Shown: positions 10,183-22,503 of the stretch, piece by piece
Position numbering within the stretch: position 1 is the stretch's first letter
How the letters are laid out: each line of letters starts with the position of its first letter
DNA from: Silvania hatchlandensis
Lineage (GTDB): Bacteria; Pseudomonadota; Gammaproteobacteria; Enterobacterales; Enterobacteriaceae
Length of the DNA: 64,000 nucleotides
Assembly: GCF_025564065.1 (NCBI RefSeq)
Contig: NZ_JAMGZK010000045.1
Span: 62,001-126,000 of the forward strand
Reading direction: 5' to 3'
The notes under the pieces: model-generated
The model's database searches: none
What the model saw: only the letters and a program-made list of their open reading frames with translations
What the model was told of the DNA's origin: nothing
Program-made: the position numbers and the translations under genes

Positions 10183-11151
10183 ATGACAATGCCAACCCAT
10201 CAGTGCCCGTGGCGGATGCAGGTTCATCACATCCATCAGGAAACGCCGGATGTCTGGACAATTTCGTTGCTGTGCCACGACTATTATCCTTACCGTGCCG
10301 GGCAGTATGCGCTGGTCAGCGTGCGTAATTCAGCCGAGACGCTGCGGGCGTACACGATCTCTTCAACGCCGGGCATCAGCGAATACATTACGCTGACCAT
10401 CCGTCGCATTGATGAGGGGGCAGGCTCCCAGTGGCTGACCGGTGACGTGAAGCGTGGGGATTACATCTGGCTCTCCGACGCGCAGGGTGATTTCACCTGT
10501 GACGATAAAGCCGAGGATAAATTCCTGCTGCTGGCTGCCGGCTGCGGCGTAACGCCGGTCATGTCGATGCGTCGCTGGCTGGCAAAAAACCGTCCGCAGG
10601 CCGACGTAGAAGTGATCTTCAGCGTGCGTTCGCCAGAGGATGTGATTTTTGCTGACGAATGGCGTCACTACCCGGTCACGCTGGTGGCCGAAAACAACGC
10701 CACCGACGGCTTTGTGCCCGGTCGCCTGAACCGTGACCTGCTGCAGCGCGTGCCGGATATCGCCGCGCGCACCGTGATGACCTGTGGTCCGGCACCCTAT
10801 ATGGACATCGTTGAAGAAGAGGTGAAAGCCCTGGGCGTGAGCCGCTTCTTCAAAGAGCAGTTCTTTACGCCCGTGGCGGAAGCGGCAACCAGCGGGCTAA
10901 AGTTCACCAAGCTGCAGCCGGCGAAGACCTTCTTTGGCCGCGTCGGCAGCACCCTGCTGGACGCGCTGGAGAGCAATAACGTACCTGTAGTCGCCGCCTG
11001 TCGTGCAGGCGTGTGCGGTTGCTGCAAAACGAAAGTGGTCGACGGGAACTATACGGTCAGCAGCACCATGACGCTGACGGATGCCGAGATTGCCGAAGGT
11101 TACGTGCTGGCGTGCTCCTGTCATCCGCAGGGCGATCTGGTTCTGGCCTGA
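10183..11151 (+). CDS. hcr: NADH oxidoreductase Hcr, reductase of Hcp
   Basis: 322 residues, as in E. coli. Domains in order: an FAD-binding ferredoxin-reductase domain (RAYTISSTPG, about residues 51-60), an NAD-binding domain (AAGCGVTPVMSM, CGPAPYM) and a C-terminal plant-type [2Fe-2S] ferredoxin with CRAGVCGCCK. It passes electrons from NADH to Hcp. AGGAG precedes the ATG, 11 bases after the hcp stop, so the pair is one operon under the candidate FNR/NsrR sites. Confidence 0.97.
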   Translation: MTMPTHQCPWRMQVHHIHQETPDVWTISLLCHDYYPYRAGQYALVSVRNSAETLRAYTISSTPGISEYITLTIRRIDEGAGSQWLTGDVKRGDYIWLSDAQGDFTCDDKAEDKFLLLAAGCGVTPVMSMRRWLAKNRPQADVEVIFSVRSPEDVIFADEWRHYPVTLVAENNATDGFVPGRLNRDLLQRVPDIAARTVMTCGPAPYMDIVEEEVKALGVSRFFKEQFFTPVAEAATSGLKFTKLQPAKTFFGRVGSTLLDALESNNVPVVAACRAGVCGCCKTKVVDGNYTVSSTMTLTDAEIAEGYVLACSCHPQGDLVLA

Positions 11152-11152
11152 T

Positions 11153-11179
11153 AAAAAAGCCCGGTCACGCTGACCGGGC
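11153..11179 (-). terminator. Terminator for the doxX-type gene (minus strand)
   Basis: Stem GCCCGGTCA (11159-11167) / TGACCGGGC (11171-11179) with a 3-base loop. The six A's at 11153-11158 give the T tract when read leftwards, so this hairpin ends transcripts coming from 11652. Confidence 0.75.
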
Positions 11180-11189
11180 CTGGAACTGA

Positions 11190-11219
11190 AATCCCCGCAA
11201 TCCTGTCGGGGATTTTTTT
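11190..11219 (+). terminator. Terminator for hcp-hcr (plus strand)
   Basis: Stem AATCCCCG (11190-11197) / CGGGGATT (11207-11214) followed by an uninterrupted T run. The T run overlaps the stop codon of the convergent gene at 11218-11220. Confidence 0.8.
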
Positions 11220-11652
11220 ATTTCCACGCCGGATCGCTCACCACTGAATAGCGACCTGCCCCTAAGAACGCCACCGCCAGCGCGCCCACGAAGAAGTAGA
11301 CCAGGCTCTCAATTGCCCAGGCCCCTACCGCATCCAGCGCGAAGGTTTTACCGGTTCCGACCATCAGCCACGCCACCACCATGGTAAGGGCCAGCACCAG
11401 CGCCGACGGACGGGTCAGAATACCGAGGATAATCAGGATCGGGGCCAGCACTTCCCCCACCAGCACCCCGTAGGCAATAAAGCCCGGGAGCCCCTTCGCC
11501 GCCAGCATCCCGGCAATACCACCGACCCCATCGATGGCTTTATGCATGCCATGAAACAGCATCAATCCCCCTACCGCCAGACGTAACAACAGCTTACCGA
11601 AATCGTCGTGTGTTAGCGTTTTATTAACAGCGATTAACAATGATTTAACCAT
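11218..11652 (-). CDS. DoxX-family inner-membrane protein
   Basis: 144 residues with about four membrane segments and the family features LLLRLAVGGLMLFHGMHK near residue 22 and GVLVGEVLAPILIILG near 64. DoxX-like proteins in other bacteria take part in redox or membrane stress functions, but the family is broad and a specific role cannot be given. The gene has no counterpart between hcr and poxB in E. coli. Its stop codon lies inside the T tract of the hcp-hcr terminator, so gene and terminator are tightly packed. It reads away from poxB, from which a 156-bp divergent promoter region separates it. Confidence 0.85.
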   Translation of the reverse strand: MVKSLLIAVNKTLTHDDFGKLLLRLAVGGLMLFHGMHKAIDGVGGIAGMLAAKGLPGFIAYGVLVGEVLAPILIILGILTRPSALVLALTMVVAWLMVGTGKTFALDAVGAWAIESLVYFFVGALAVAFLGAGRYSVVSDPAWK

Positions 11653-11808
11653 TTGAATTGATTCCTGTTTTTATTCTGTGTCGCGCCACAATATGACGAA
11701 ATGTCGCTCAATGAAAGCAGCTATTAATGAGGGGGACGCCTTTACCGGGCATGGCGGTGAGTTTCATCTAAGCTTGTTAGCGTGATCACAATCAGGAGAC
11801 GGACAACC

Positions 11809-13527
11809 ATGAAACAAACCGTGGCAAGCTACATTGCGAAAATGCTTGAACAGGTCGGTGTAAAGCGGATCTGGGGGGTGACCGGCGATTCGCTCAACGG
11901 CCTGAGCGACAGCCTGAACCGGATGGGCACCATCGACTGGATGCCCACCCGCCATGAAGAGGTCGCCGCCTTTGCCGCCGGGGCAGAAGCACAGTTAACC
12001 GGCGAGCTGGCGGTCTGCGCAGGCTCCTGCGGACCGGGCAACCTGCATCTGATTAACGGCCTGTTTGACTGCCATCGCAACCACGTCCCGGTGCTGGCGA
12101 TTGCGGCCCATATTCCGTCGAGCGAAATTGGCAGCGGCTATTTTCAGGAGACGCATCCTCAGGAGCTGTTCCGTGAATGCAGCCACTATTGCGAGCTGGT
12201 GTCGACGCCGGAGCAGATCCCGCAGGTGCTGGCCCTGGCCCTGCGCAACGCTATTCTGAACCGCGGCGTGTCGGTAATCGTGCTGCCCGGCGACGTCGCC
12301 CTGCAGGCTGCACCGGAAAGCGCCAGCAGCCACTGGTACCCGGCCCCGCCGCCGGTCGTCATTCCTGCTCACGCCGAGCTGAAGAAACTGGCGCAGCTGC
12401 TGCGCTACTCCAGCAATATCGCCCTGCTGTGCGGCAGCGGCTGTGCGGGAGCCCATGAGGAGCTGCTGGAATTTGCCAGCACCCTGAAAGCGCCAATTGT
12501 TCACGCTCTGCGCGGCAAAGAGCACGTGGAATACGACAACCCCTTTGATGTGGGGATGACCGGGCTGATCGGCTTCTCGTCCGGGTTCCACACCATGATG
12601 AACGCCGACACGCTGGTGCTGCTCGGCACCCAATTCCCGTATCGCGCCTTCTACCCCTCTGACGCCAAAATCATTCAGATCGACATCAACCCCGCCAGCA
12701 TCGGCGCACACAGCAAAGTGGACATGGCGCTGGTGGGCGACATCAAGGCTACGCTGAGTGCCCTGCTACCGCTGCTTGAGGAGAAAACCGAGCGTAAGTT
12801 TCTCGATAAAGCGCTCAGCGACTATCGCGATGCGCGTAAAGGGCTGGACGACCTGGCGAAGCCGGGCGACAAAGCCCTGCATCCGCAGTACCTGGCGCAG
12901 CAGATCAGCCACTACGCCGACGAAGATGCCATCTTCACCTGCGACGTGGGCACCCCCACCGTCTGGGCCGCCCGCTACCTGAAAATGAACGGCAAGCGCC
13001 GCCTGCTCGGCTCGTTCAACCACGGTTCGATGGCCAATGCCATGCCGCAGGCGCTGGGGGCAAAAGCCACCGCGCCGGACAGGCAGGTGGTGGCGATGTG
13101 CGGCGACGGCGGTTTCAGCATGCTGATGGGCGATTTCCTGTCGGTGGTGCAGATGAAGTTGCCTGTCAAAATTATCGTCTTCAATAACAGCGTGCTGGGC
13201 TTTGTAGCGATGGAGATGAAGGCCGGGGGCTACCTGACCGACGGCACCGATCTGCACGACACAAACTTCGCCCGCATCGCCGAAGCCTGCGGCATCACCG
13301 GCATTCGGGTCGAGAAAGCGTCCGAGGTAGATGACGCGCTGCAGCGGGCCTTTGCCACCGACGGCCCGGTGCTGGTGGACGTGGTGGTCGCCAAAGATGA
13401 ATTAGCCATTCCGCCGCAGATCAAGCTCGAACAGGCGAAGGGTTTTAGCCTGTATATGCTGCGCGCCATTATCAGCGGACGCGGTGACGAAGTTTTGGAA
13501 CTGGCAAAAACCAACTGGCTCAGGTAA
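11809..13527 (+). CDS. poxB: Pyruvate dehydrogenase (quinone), pyruvate oxidase PoxB
   Basis: 572 residues, the E. coli length. The start at 11809 is chosen for [15 protein letters not shown] and CAGGAGAC just upstream; the open frame begins earlier at 11782. A thiamine diphosphate enzyme: pyrimidine-binding domain with the catalytic glutamate near RHEEVAAF, a central FAD domain, and the diphosphate motif [11 protein letters not shown]...NN (about residues 433-463). It decarboxylates pyruvate to acetate and CO2, passing electrons to ubiquinone at the membrane through a C-terminal amphipathic segment. In E. coli it is sigma-S dependent and active in stationary phase. It is followed by ltaE after 38 bases. 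Confidence 0.97.
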   Translation: MKQTVASYIAKMLEQVGVKRIWGVTGDSLNGLSDSLNRMGTIDWMPTRHEEVAAFAAGAEAQLTGELAVCAGSCGPGNLHLINGLFDCHRNHVPVLAIAAHIPSSEIGSGYFQETHPQELFRECSHYCELVSTPEQIPQVLALALRNAILNRGVSVIVLPGDVALQAAPESASSHWYPAPPPVVIPAHAELKKLAQLLRYSSNIALLCGSGCAGAHEELLEFASTLKAPIVHALRGKEHVEYDNPFDVGMTGLIGFSSGFHTMMNADTLVLLGTQFPYRAFYPSDAKIIQIDINPASIGAHSKVDMALVGDIKATLSALLPLLEEKTERKFLDKALSDYRDARKGLDDLAKPGDKALHPQYLAQQISHYADEDAIFTCDVGTPTVWAARYLKMNGKRRLLGSFNHGSMANAMPQALGAKATAPDRQVVAMCGDGGFSMLMGDFLSVVQMKLPVKIIVFNNSVLGFVAMEMKAGGYLTDGTDLHDTNFARIAEACGITGIRVEKASEVDDALQRAFATDGPVLVDVVVAKDELAIPPQIKLEQAKGFSLYMLRAIISGRGDEVLELAKTNWLR

Positions 13528-13565
13528 AACAATCGGCATCGCCTTTAAAATAATAAGGAAATGCC

Positions 13566-14567
13566 ATGATTGATTTACGCAGCGATACCGTTACCCGCCC
13601 GACGCAGGCCATGCTCAATGAAATGATGGCCGCGCCGGTCGGGGATGACGTTTACGGCGACGACCCAACCGTTAATGAACTCCAGCGCTATGCTGCCGAA
13701 CTGAGCGGCAAAGAGGCGGCGCTGTTCCTGCCGACCGGGACTCAGGCCAACCTGGTGGCACTGCTCAGCCACTGCGAGCGCGGCGAAGAGTACATCGTCG
13801 GCCAGGGGGCGCATAACTACCTGTACGAAGCCGGCGGCGCGGCGGTGCTCGGCAGTATTCAGCCCCAGCCTATCGATGCGGCCCCGGACGGCTCTCTGCC
13901 GCTGGACAAAGTGGCCGCTAAAATCAAAGCCGACGATATCCACTTCGCCCGCACTAAATTACTGAGTCTGGAAAATACCCATAACGGCAAAGTGCTGCCG
14001 CGCGAGTACCTGAAAGCGGCGTGGGAGTTTACCCGCGAGCGCAAGCTGGGACTGCACGTCGACGGCGCGCGTATCTTTAACGCCGTGGTGGAGTATGGCT
14101 GCGAGCTGAAAGAGATTACCCAGTACTGCGACTCGTTCACCATCTGCCTCTCCAAGGGACTGGGTACACCGGTCGGCTCCCTGCTGGTGGGCGATGCCGA
14201 CTACATCAAGCGCGCCAATCGCTGGCGTAAAATGACCGGCGGCGGCATGCGCCAGGCCGGGATCCTCGCTGCGGCGGGCCTTTATGCTCTGAAAAACAAC
14301 GTCGCCCGTCTGAAAGACGATCACGACAATGCCGCATGGATGGCTACCCAGCTGCGCGAGATCGGTGCCGATGTGATGCGTCACGATACCAACATGCTGT
14401 TTATCCGCGTCGGCGACGACAACGCCGCTGCGCTGGGCGAGTTTATGCAGGCCCGTGGTGTGCTGATCAACGCCTCCCCGGTGGTGCGCCTGGTGATGCA
14501 TCTGGACGTCAACCGTGACCAGCTTGCCGATGTGGTTGCCCACTGGCAGGCATTTTTACAGCGCTAA
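13566..14567 (+). CDS. ltaE: Low-specificity L-threonine aldolase
   Basis: 333 residues, as in E. coli. A fold-type I pyridoxal phosphate enzyme; the lysine that binds the cofactor is in [12 protein letters not shown] (about residues 195-206), and DLRSDTVT, the family's N-terminal signature, is at residues 3-10. It cleaves L-threonine and L-allo-threonine to glycine and acetaldehyde. The ribosome-binding site AATAAGGAA lies just before the ATG. It is probably co-transcribed with poxB upstream and ybjT, whose start lies 10 bases after its stop. Confidence 0.97.
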   Translation: MIDLRSDTVTRPTQAMLNEMMAAPVGDDVYGDDPTVNELQRYAAELSGKEAALFLPTGTQANLVALLSHCERGEEYIVGQGAHNYLYEAGGAAVLGSIQPQPIDAAPDGSLPLDKVAAKIKADDIHFARTKLLSLENTHNGKVLPREYLKAAWEFTRERKLGLHVDGARIFNAVVEYGCELKEITQYCDSFTICLSKGLGTPVGSLLVGDADYIKRANRWRKMTGGGMRQAGILAAAGLYALKNNVARLKDDHDNAAWMATQLREIGADVMRHDTNMLFIRVGDDNAAALGEFMQARGVLINASPVVRLVMHLDVNRDQLADVVAHWQAFLQR

Positions 14568-14577
14568 GGAGCTAAAC

Positions 14578-16014
14578 GTGCCGCAACGTATTCTGGTGCT
14601 GGGTGCCAGCGGGTATATCGGTCAGCATCTGGTGACGGCGCTGAGTCAGCGCGGGCATCATGTACGGGCGGCGGCACGCAACGTTGAACGCTTGCAGAAG
14701 CAGAACCTGCCCAACGTCACCTGCCATGCCATCGATCTCAACTGGCCGCAGGATCTGGCTGCCCTGCTGGAGGGCGTCGAGACGCTCTATTATCTGGTCC
14801 ACAGCATGGGCGAAGGGGGCGATTTTATTGCCCACGAGCGCCAGGTGGCGATGAACGTGCGCGACGTGCTGCTGGAGACCCCGGTTAAACAGGTGATTTT
14901 CCTCAGCTCCCTGCAGGCCCCCGAGCATGAACAATCCGACCATCTCCGCGCCCGCCAACTGACCGCCGAGACGCTGCGCAGCGCCGGTATTCCCCTGACC
15001 GAGTTGCGGGCCGGGATCATCGTCGGCGCAGGCTCTGCCGCCTTCGAAGTGATGCGCGATATGGTCTATAACCTGCCGGTGCTGACCCCGCCGCGCTGGG
15101 TACGATCCCGCACCACGCCGATTGCGCTGGAGAACCTGCTTCACTATCTGGTGGAACTGCTGGACCATCCGGCCACGGAGCACCGGGTGCTGGAGGCCGC
15201 CGGGCCCGAAGTACTGAGCTATCAGCAGCAGTTCGAACACTTTATGCAGGTGAGCGGACGCCGCCGCTGGCTGATCCCCATCCCCTTCCCGACCCGTTGG
15301 ATCTCGGTGTGGTTTTTAAACGTCATCACCTCGGTGCCGCCGACCACCGCTAAAGCGTTAATTCAGGGGCTGAAGCATGACCTGCTGGCGGACGATCGCG
15401 CGCTGCGGGCGCTGATCCCACAGCAGTTGATCCGCTTCGACGACGCGGTCCGCAACACGCTAAAAGAAGAAGAGAAGCTGGTGAACTCCAGCGACTGGGG
15501 TTACGACGCCCAGGCCTTTGCCCGCTGGCGGCCAGAGTACGGCTATTACCCGAAGCAGGCGGGCTGTACGGTAAAAACGTCCGCCAGCCTGAGCGCCCTG
15601 TGGCAGGTGGTGAATCAGATTGGCGGCAAAGAGGGCTACTTCTTTGGCAACGCCCTGTGGCAGACCCGGGCGATGATGGATCTGCTGGTCGGGCATAAGC
15701 TGGCAAAAGGCCGTCCGGCGGCGCCCTGGCTGCAAACCGGCGATACGGTCGATAGCTGGAAGGTGATTATCGTCGAGCCGGAGAAGCAGCTGGCGATGCT
15801 GTTTGGCATGAAAGCGCCCGGGCTCGGGCGGCTGTGCTTTACGCTGAAGGACAAAGGTACGCATCGGGAGCTGGACGTGCGCGCATGGTGGCACCCCCAC
15901 GGCATGCCGGGGCTGTTTTACTGGCTGCTGATGATCCCGGCGCACCTGTTTATCTTCCGGGGGATGGCGCGGCGTATTACGCAACGCGCAGAACAGTACC
16001 CAGAAAAAGTCTGA
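14578..16014 (+). CDS. ybjT: YbjT, NAD(P)-binding Rossmann protein with DUF2867 tail
   Basis: 478 residues from a GTG start, chosen because the protein then opens [15 protein letters not shown] like E. coli YbjT (476) and AAGGAG precedes it; a longer frame from 14515 overlaps ltaE. The glycine-rich nucleotide motif GASGYIG (residues 9-15) and [18 protein letters not shown] mark an atypical short-chain dehydrogenase of the NmrA/epimerase type. The second half is a DUF2867 domain with a hydrophobic C-terminal segment ([16 protein letters not shown]). Substrate and function are not known. Confidence 0.94.
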   Translation: MPQRILVLGASGYIGQHLVTALSQRGHHVRAAARNVERLQKQNLPNVTCHAIDLNWPQDLAALLEGVETLYYLVHSMGEGGDFIAHERQVAMNVRDVLLETPVKQVIFLSSLQAPEHEQSDHLRARQLTAETLRSAGIPLTELRAGIIVGAGSAAFEVMRDMVYNLPVLTPPRWVRSRTTPIALENLLHYLVELLDHPATEHRVLEAAGPEVLSYQQQFEHFMQVSGRRRWLIPIPFPTRWISVWFLNVITSVPPTTAKALIQGLKHDLLADDRALRALIPQQLIRFDDAVRNTLKEEEKLVNSSDWGYDAQAFARWRPEYGYYPKQAGCTVKTSASLSALWQVVNQIGGKEGYFFGNALWQTRAMMDLLVGHKLAKGRPAAPWLQTGDTVDSWKVIIVEPEKQLAMLFGMKAPGLGRLCFTLKDKGTHRELDVRAWWHPHGMPGLFYWLLMIPAHLFIFRGMARRITQRAEQYPEKV

Positions 16015-16106
16015 TTAAAACGCCGAATCTTTCACGTTTCCCATTGCATACAGGCGTAATTCACGGAAGAATGCGCACGAAATTCTTTTCTACACAGTGG
16101 ATCGAT

Positions 16107-17120
16107 ATGAAGGTACTGGTTACCGGCGCCACCAGCGGCTTAGGCCGAAACGCGGTCGAGTTTTTGCGCAATAAAGGCATCAGCGTGCGGGCCACCGGCC
16201 GCAACGAAGCGATGGGCACCTTGCTGCAAAAAATGGGCGCAGAATTTGTCCATGCCGACCTGACGGAACTGGTCTCTTCGCAGGCAAAAGTGATGCTGGC
16301 CGGTATCGATACCCTGTGGCACTGCTCCAGCTTTACCTCTCCGTGGGGGACGCAGCAGGCCTTCGATCTGGCTAACGTGCGCGCCACCCGCCGTCTGGGC
16401 GAGTGGGCCGTAGCCTGGGGGGTGCGTCACTTCGTGCATATCTCCTCCCCGTCGCTCTATTTTGACTACCACCACCATCGCGGTATTCAGGAAGACTTCC
16501 GCCCGACGCGCTTCGCCTGCGAGTTTGCCCGCAGCAAAGCCGCCAGCGAAGAGGTTATCGATCTACTGGCTCAGTCGAACCCGCATACCCGTTTTACGGT
16601 ACTGCGCCCGCAAAGCCTGTTTGGCCCGCACGATAAGGTGTTTATTCCGCGCCTGGCGCAGATGATGCACCACTACGGCAGCGTCCTGCTGCCGCGCGGG
16701 GGTGATGCGCTGGTGGACATGACCTACTTCGATAACGCCATTCACGCCATGTGGCTCGCCAGCCAGAGCCAGTGCGACAGTCTGCCGTCCGGACGAGCGT
16801 ACAACATCACCAACGGCGAACCGCGCTCGCTGCGCAGCATTGTGCAGAAGCTGATTGACGAGCTGAACATTCACTGCCGGATCCGCTCGGTGCCCTACCC
16901 GATGCTGGATATCATTGCCCGCAGCATGGAGAGGCTGGGTAACAAGGCGGCCAAAGAGCCCGCGCTGACCCACTACGGGGTGTCGAAACTGAACTTTGAT
17001 TTTACCCTTGATACGCGACGCGCCGAGAGTGAACTCGGCTATACACCCCTGGTGACGCTGGATGAAGGCATTGAGCGCACCGCCGCCTGGCTGCGGGATC
17101 ACGGTAAGTTACACCGCTAA
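16107..17120 (+). CDS. ybjS: YbjS, NAD-dependent epimerase/3-beta-HSD-like protein
   Basis: 337 residues from the ATG at 16107, exactly the E. coli YbjS length, beginning [15 protein letters not shown]. The frame is open much earlier (15834) but the extension only overlaps ybjT. The Rossmann motif GATSGLG is at residues 7-13, and the [12 protein letters not shown] segment holds the tyrosine region of extended short-chain dehydrogenases. The substrate is unknown. It closes the poxB-ltaE-ybjT-ybjS run and ends at the left edge of the secretion island. Confidence 0.95.
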   Translation: MKVLVTGATSGLGRNAVEFLRNKGISVRATGRNEAMGTLLQKMGAEFVHADLTELVSSQAKVMLAGIDTLWHCSSFTSPWGTQQAFDLANVRATRRLGEWAVAWGVRHFVHISSPSLYFDYHHHRGIQEDFRPTRFACEFARSKAASEEVIDLLAQSNPHTRFTVLRPQSLFGPHDKVFIPRLAQMMHHYGSVLLPRGGDALVDMTYFDNAIHAMWLASQSQCDSLPSGRAYNITNGEPRSLRSIVQKLIDELNIHCRIRSVPYPMLDIIARSMERLGNKAAKEPALTHYGVSKLNFDFTLDTRRAESELGYTPLVTLDEGIERTAAWLRDHGKLHR

Positions 17121-17126
17121 CAAACT

Positions 17127-17160
17127 AAAACGGCAACCCGAAGGTTGCCGTTTTGCTTTT
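17127..17160. terminator. Bidirectional terminator at the left edge of the secretion island
   Basis: 12-bp stem AAAACGGCAACC (17127-17138) / GGTTGCCGTTTT (17143-17154) with T tracts on both strands; it ends ybjS and the convergent chitinase gene. Confidence 0.85.
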
Positions 17161-18946
17161 ACAGCGCGGTCCAGGCGTCTGCCCATGCCAGGCCTACGCC
17201 CGGTTCATAGTATGCCGCTGCACTGTTACACCATCCACTGTACGGGAACGGTTTACACTGGAACAGCTTGCCGTGGTTATTCACGATGTCACCGGCGTTA
17301 AACTTGCTGGTAGCGCTCCATGCAGGGTAGCTGCCAGACGTCTCTTCGTCCGGAGATGCCGCTTTCGCATTCACGTTCAGCAGGTAAGTGGTGGTGTCGC
17401 TCAGCTCGCCATCGCTGACGGTCAGGCTTAATTCATACTGCCTGGCTGTAGCTGCTTCCGGCGCGTCGAAAGTCACCACCGCTTTATCTTCGCCGCTGAC
17501 AGTCTGGCCATCCTGAGAACGCCAGGTGTAGGTCAGTTTATTGCCGTCTTCATCGGTAGAGCCTTCCGCACTCAGGGAAACCTTCGCGCCAGCGTCTACT
17601 GCACCGATCGGGCCCGCGATATGCGCAACTGGCGCATGGTTAGCGACTGGCGGTGTGACATCATCCGGTGGCGTGGTGTCGTCCGGTGGGGTGGTGTCGT
17701 CCGTTGGGGTGATGCTGGAACCATCATCGTTCACGATGTTGACGTTATAGAACTTCTGCACGCACTTCGTGTAGTCACCTTCTTTGAACGCGCTGAACGG
17801 CGTCTGGTAGCCCACCAGCTGGCAGGAGTAAGTTTTGCCGTCTGGCGTATCCGCGCTCCATCCCCAGTCCTGTTCCCAGTAGATTTTCAGTGCACCAGCG
17901 CCGCCTTCATCGAACTGCTTCATGTTCGCGCAGCCCAGTACTTCATCTTCCGGAACGGGTACCTTCAGGTAGTTGGCGAGCTCTTTGTAGTACTTGATAC
18001 GGTTCTGAGACTGGGCGATTTCCGTCGGGCCGCCGCACTCGACGCCACCATTGATGATCTGGGTGGTTACACCAAAGCCCGGGACCAGTCCGTTCGCTTT
18101 ATCGTGATCGTTCGGCTGCCAGGTACCGTCGATAACCTGCAGCATGCTCGGCTTAGGCGGTTGCGGGTAGGCGAAGAAGAAGATCGCACTCGCCAGGTTC
18201 AGCCAGGTGTCAGCCACCAGTTCCGGTTTATCCAGCAGCGTGCGGACATCGCCAAACATCGCTTCCGAGAACGGACCGTAGTTATAGTTGTAAGAGAGCT
18301 GTTTTGCACCGCGACCAAAGTAGCTCAGGAAATCACCGTCTTTGTCTTTACCGCACGGCCAGGTCTGCCCCTGCCAGATATCCGGGTTACATTCGCCGTT
18401 GTAGCCGCCTTTCTGGCCTTCGGTCCAGCCCATTTCACGCACGTAAACCAGCGCCTGACGCCATTCCGCTTCAGGGCGCCAGCTTTCATGCCCCCCGGTT
18501 TCCTGGGCGAAGTGGGCAAACATCGTGGCCAGTTCTTTACGGCAGATAGACTCACTATTGCGACCGTCATTATAGGTGTCGCACAGCGCCGGGAATTTAC
18601 CCACGGCTTTCAGGAAGTTGCTGTAGCTGTAGTCCTTGGCGCGCAGTGGGAAAAGATATTCCCAGTCACTGGCTTTAACAATGCCTTCTACACGCTTCAC
18701 GTTAGCAGGGTTTGCCGCCCGGCCAGGTTCAATTAGCTCAACCTGACTGTTATCGAGGGTGCGGATCGTTGCCTTCACCGACTGCATCAGCGGGAAGTTA
18801 GTCAACTCTTGCTCTTTCTTCGCAAGGTCGCTGGCCTTCATGGTGTAAGGTTCGGTGCTGTCCGCTTGCAACATAGCTGCCTGCGCCATAACGGGCGCCA
18901 TGCATGCTGCAGCAATGAGAACGCTCAGTAATGTCCTTTTATTCAT
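17159..18946 (-). CDS. Secreted GH19 chitinase with PKD and chitin-binding domains
   Basis: 595 residues from [16 protein letters not shown]; 13 more residues are possible from 18985, but AGGA precedes the chosen start. A signal peptide ends near residue 23. The GH19 catalytic domain spans about 90-380, with [11 protein letters not shown] (145-155) carrying the acid glutamate region and [15 protein letters not shown] (210-224) the family hallmark. A DDTTPP repeat linker (about 418-438) leads to a PKD domain (about 440-535) and a C-terminal CBM5/12 chitin-binding domain with its aromatic residues. It hydrolyses beta-1,4-GlcNAc chains outside the cell and is the likely cargo of the neighbouring type II system. 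Confidence 0.92.
   Translation of the reverse strand: MNKRTLLSVLIAAACMAPVMAQAAMLQADSTEPYTMKASDLAKKEQELTNFPLMQSVKATIRTLDNSQVELIEPGRAANPANVKRVEGIVKASDWEYLFPLRAKDYSYSNFLKAVGKFPALCDTYNDGRNSESICRKELATMFAHFAQETGGHESWRPEAEWRQALVYVREMGWTEGQKGGYNGECNPDIWQGQTWPCGKDKDGDFLSYFGRGAKQLSYNYNYGPFSEAMFGDVRTLLDKPELVADTWLNLASAIFFFAYPQPPKPSMLQVIDGTWQPNDHDKANGLVPGFGVTTQIINGGVECGGPTEIAQSQNRIKYYKELANYLKVPVPEDEVLGCANMKQFDEGGAGALKIYWEQDWGWSADTPDGKTYSCQLVGYQTPFSAFKEGDYTKCVQKFYNVNIVNDDGSSITPTDDTTPPDDTTPPDDVTPPVANHAPVAHIAGPIGAVDAGAKVSLSAEGSTDEDGNKLTYTWRSQDGQTVSGEDKAVVTFDAPEAATARQYELSLTVSDGELSDTTTYLLNVNAKAASPDEETSGSYPAWSATSKFNAGDIVNNHGKLFQCKPFPYSGWCNSAAAYYEPGVGLAWADAWTAL
17655..17708 (-). repeat. Three 18-bp tandem units in the chitinase linker
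   Basis: Units at 17655-17672, 17673-17690 and 17691-17708; the last two differ by a single base and the first by several. Each codes for a six-residue TPPDD(T/V) step in the flexible linker of the GH19 enzyme, so copy number could vary without breaking the frame. Confidence 0.85.
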
Positions 18947-19090
18947 CTCAATTTTTCCTGTTGTAAACCATATAACAAATTCCATCCCGATTTATATATT
19001 GATCCTTTAATAAATAAATCCGGCGATGTTTCCTTTTTATTTTGTGAAGCACACCAGCCTGGTATGCTTCAAAAAAAAGTAAGGATCTCG

Positions 19091-19531
19091 TTACTGATAT
19101 TTCATCCGCTGATAGTGCTGATATTTAACCCAGACTTTGCGGGCATATAACCTGCGCTGCGGGGAGTTTTCTTTTTTCAATCCAGCGTTATAAGCGCCTA
19201 CCGCTTCCCAGTTATAGCCATACACTTTGATCATGTCGGCGAGGATTGATGCACCCACCATAATCGAGGTGCAGGGCTGGGTTATTAATCGGTACTCATC
19301 AATGCCTTTGCGTGCCAGCTCAGGGAAGTGGGAGCTATTAATCTGCATTAAACCTACATCGCGTGAACCATCGTCGTTACGGCCTATCGCGTAGGGATTA
19401 AGCCCGGACTCAACTTGTGCAATTGAAAATAATAAATACGGGTCAATGTGATAATTGTGTGCGGCCCTGTCCCAACAATTTGCCCATGCGCTTTGACTTA
19501 ATAACAGTAACAGCAAAATAAAGCGTTTCAT
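19091..19531 (-). CDS. Lytic transglycosylase, IagB/VirB1-like SLT family
   Basis: 146 residues from MKRFILLLLLLSQSAWA, a clear signal peptide cleaved near residue 17; the start at 19531 is preferred to 19543 because GGGTGAAG lies before it. The single SLT domain has its catalytic glutamate E41 in IAQVESGLNP, followed by GLMQINSSHF and the AVGAYNAG motif. Such small specialised enzymes open peptidoglycan locally for secretion systems, pili or flagella (IagB, PilT-type, VirB1). Placed between two chitinases in a type II secretion island, it may clear the wall for the apparatus; it might also act on cell-wall glycans released with chitin. Specific role inferred from position only. Confidence 0.85.
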   Translation of the reverse strand: MKRFILLLLLLSQSAWANCWDRAAHNYHIDPYLLFSIAQVESGLNPYAIGRNDDGSRDVGLMQINSSHFPELARKGIDEYRLITQPCTSIMVGASILADMIKVYGYNWEAVGAYNAGLKKENSPQRRLYARKVWVKYQHYQRMKYQ

Positions 19532-19588
19532 TTCTTCACCCATGCAGGTATTTACTTGTTCTTCTTGCCCTCCTGTCTATTTGAAAGC

Positions 19589-19649
19589 ACTGACCGCCCC
19601 CGCAGTGGTTGACGGTCAGTTATTGCGGGCGAATATCACGCCCGCAATA
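19589..19649 (-). terminator. Two stem-loops after the GH18 chitinase gene
   Basis: Read leftwards from the chitinase stop: an 11-bp perfect stem CGCCCGCAATA (19639-19649) / TATTGCGGGCG (19621-19631), then an 8-bp stem CGGTCAGT (19613-19620) / ACTGACCG (19589-19596). There is no clear T run, so they may stabilise the 3' end of the mRNA or terminate weakly before the transglycosylase gene. Confidence 0.45.
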
Positions 19650-19663
19650 CGCGATGAAGAAGA

Positions 19664-22351
<2,688 letters not shown>

Positions 22352-22503
22352 TTAAACATGAAATAAAACCAGCATACATTGAAAAAATTAAATACATTGC
22401 CACTTGAAATGTTTTTAATACTTTCAGTTAACCTCAACAAAAAGATGAGTAATGCATGCAGTTCATAACCTAAAGAGTATTTGAAAAAGAATTATCACTC
22501 ACG

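Noticed and set aside
8651-10261. 536-codon open frame on the minus strand opposite hcp
   Set aside because: Wholly antisense to hcp, with H/Q/V-rich low-complexity composition and no recognisable domain; a codon-bias shadow.
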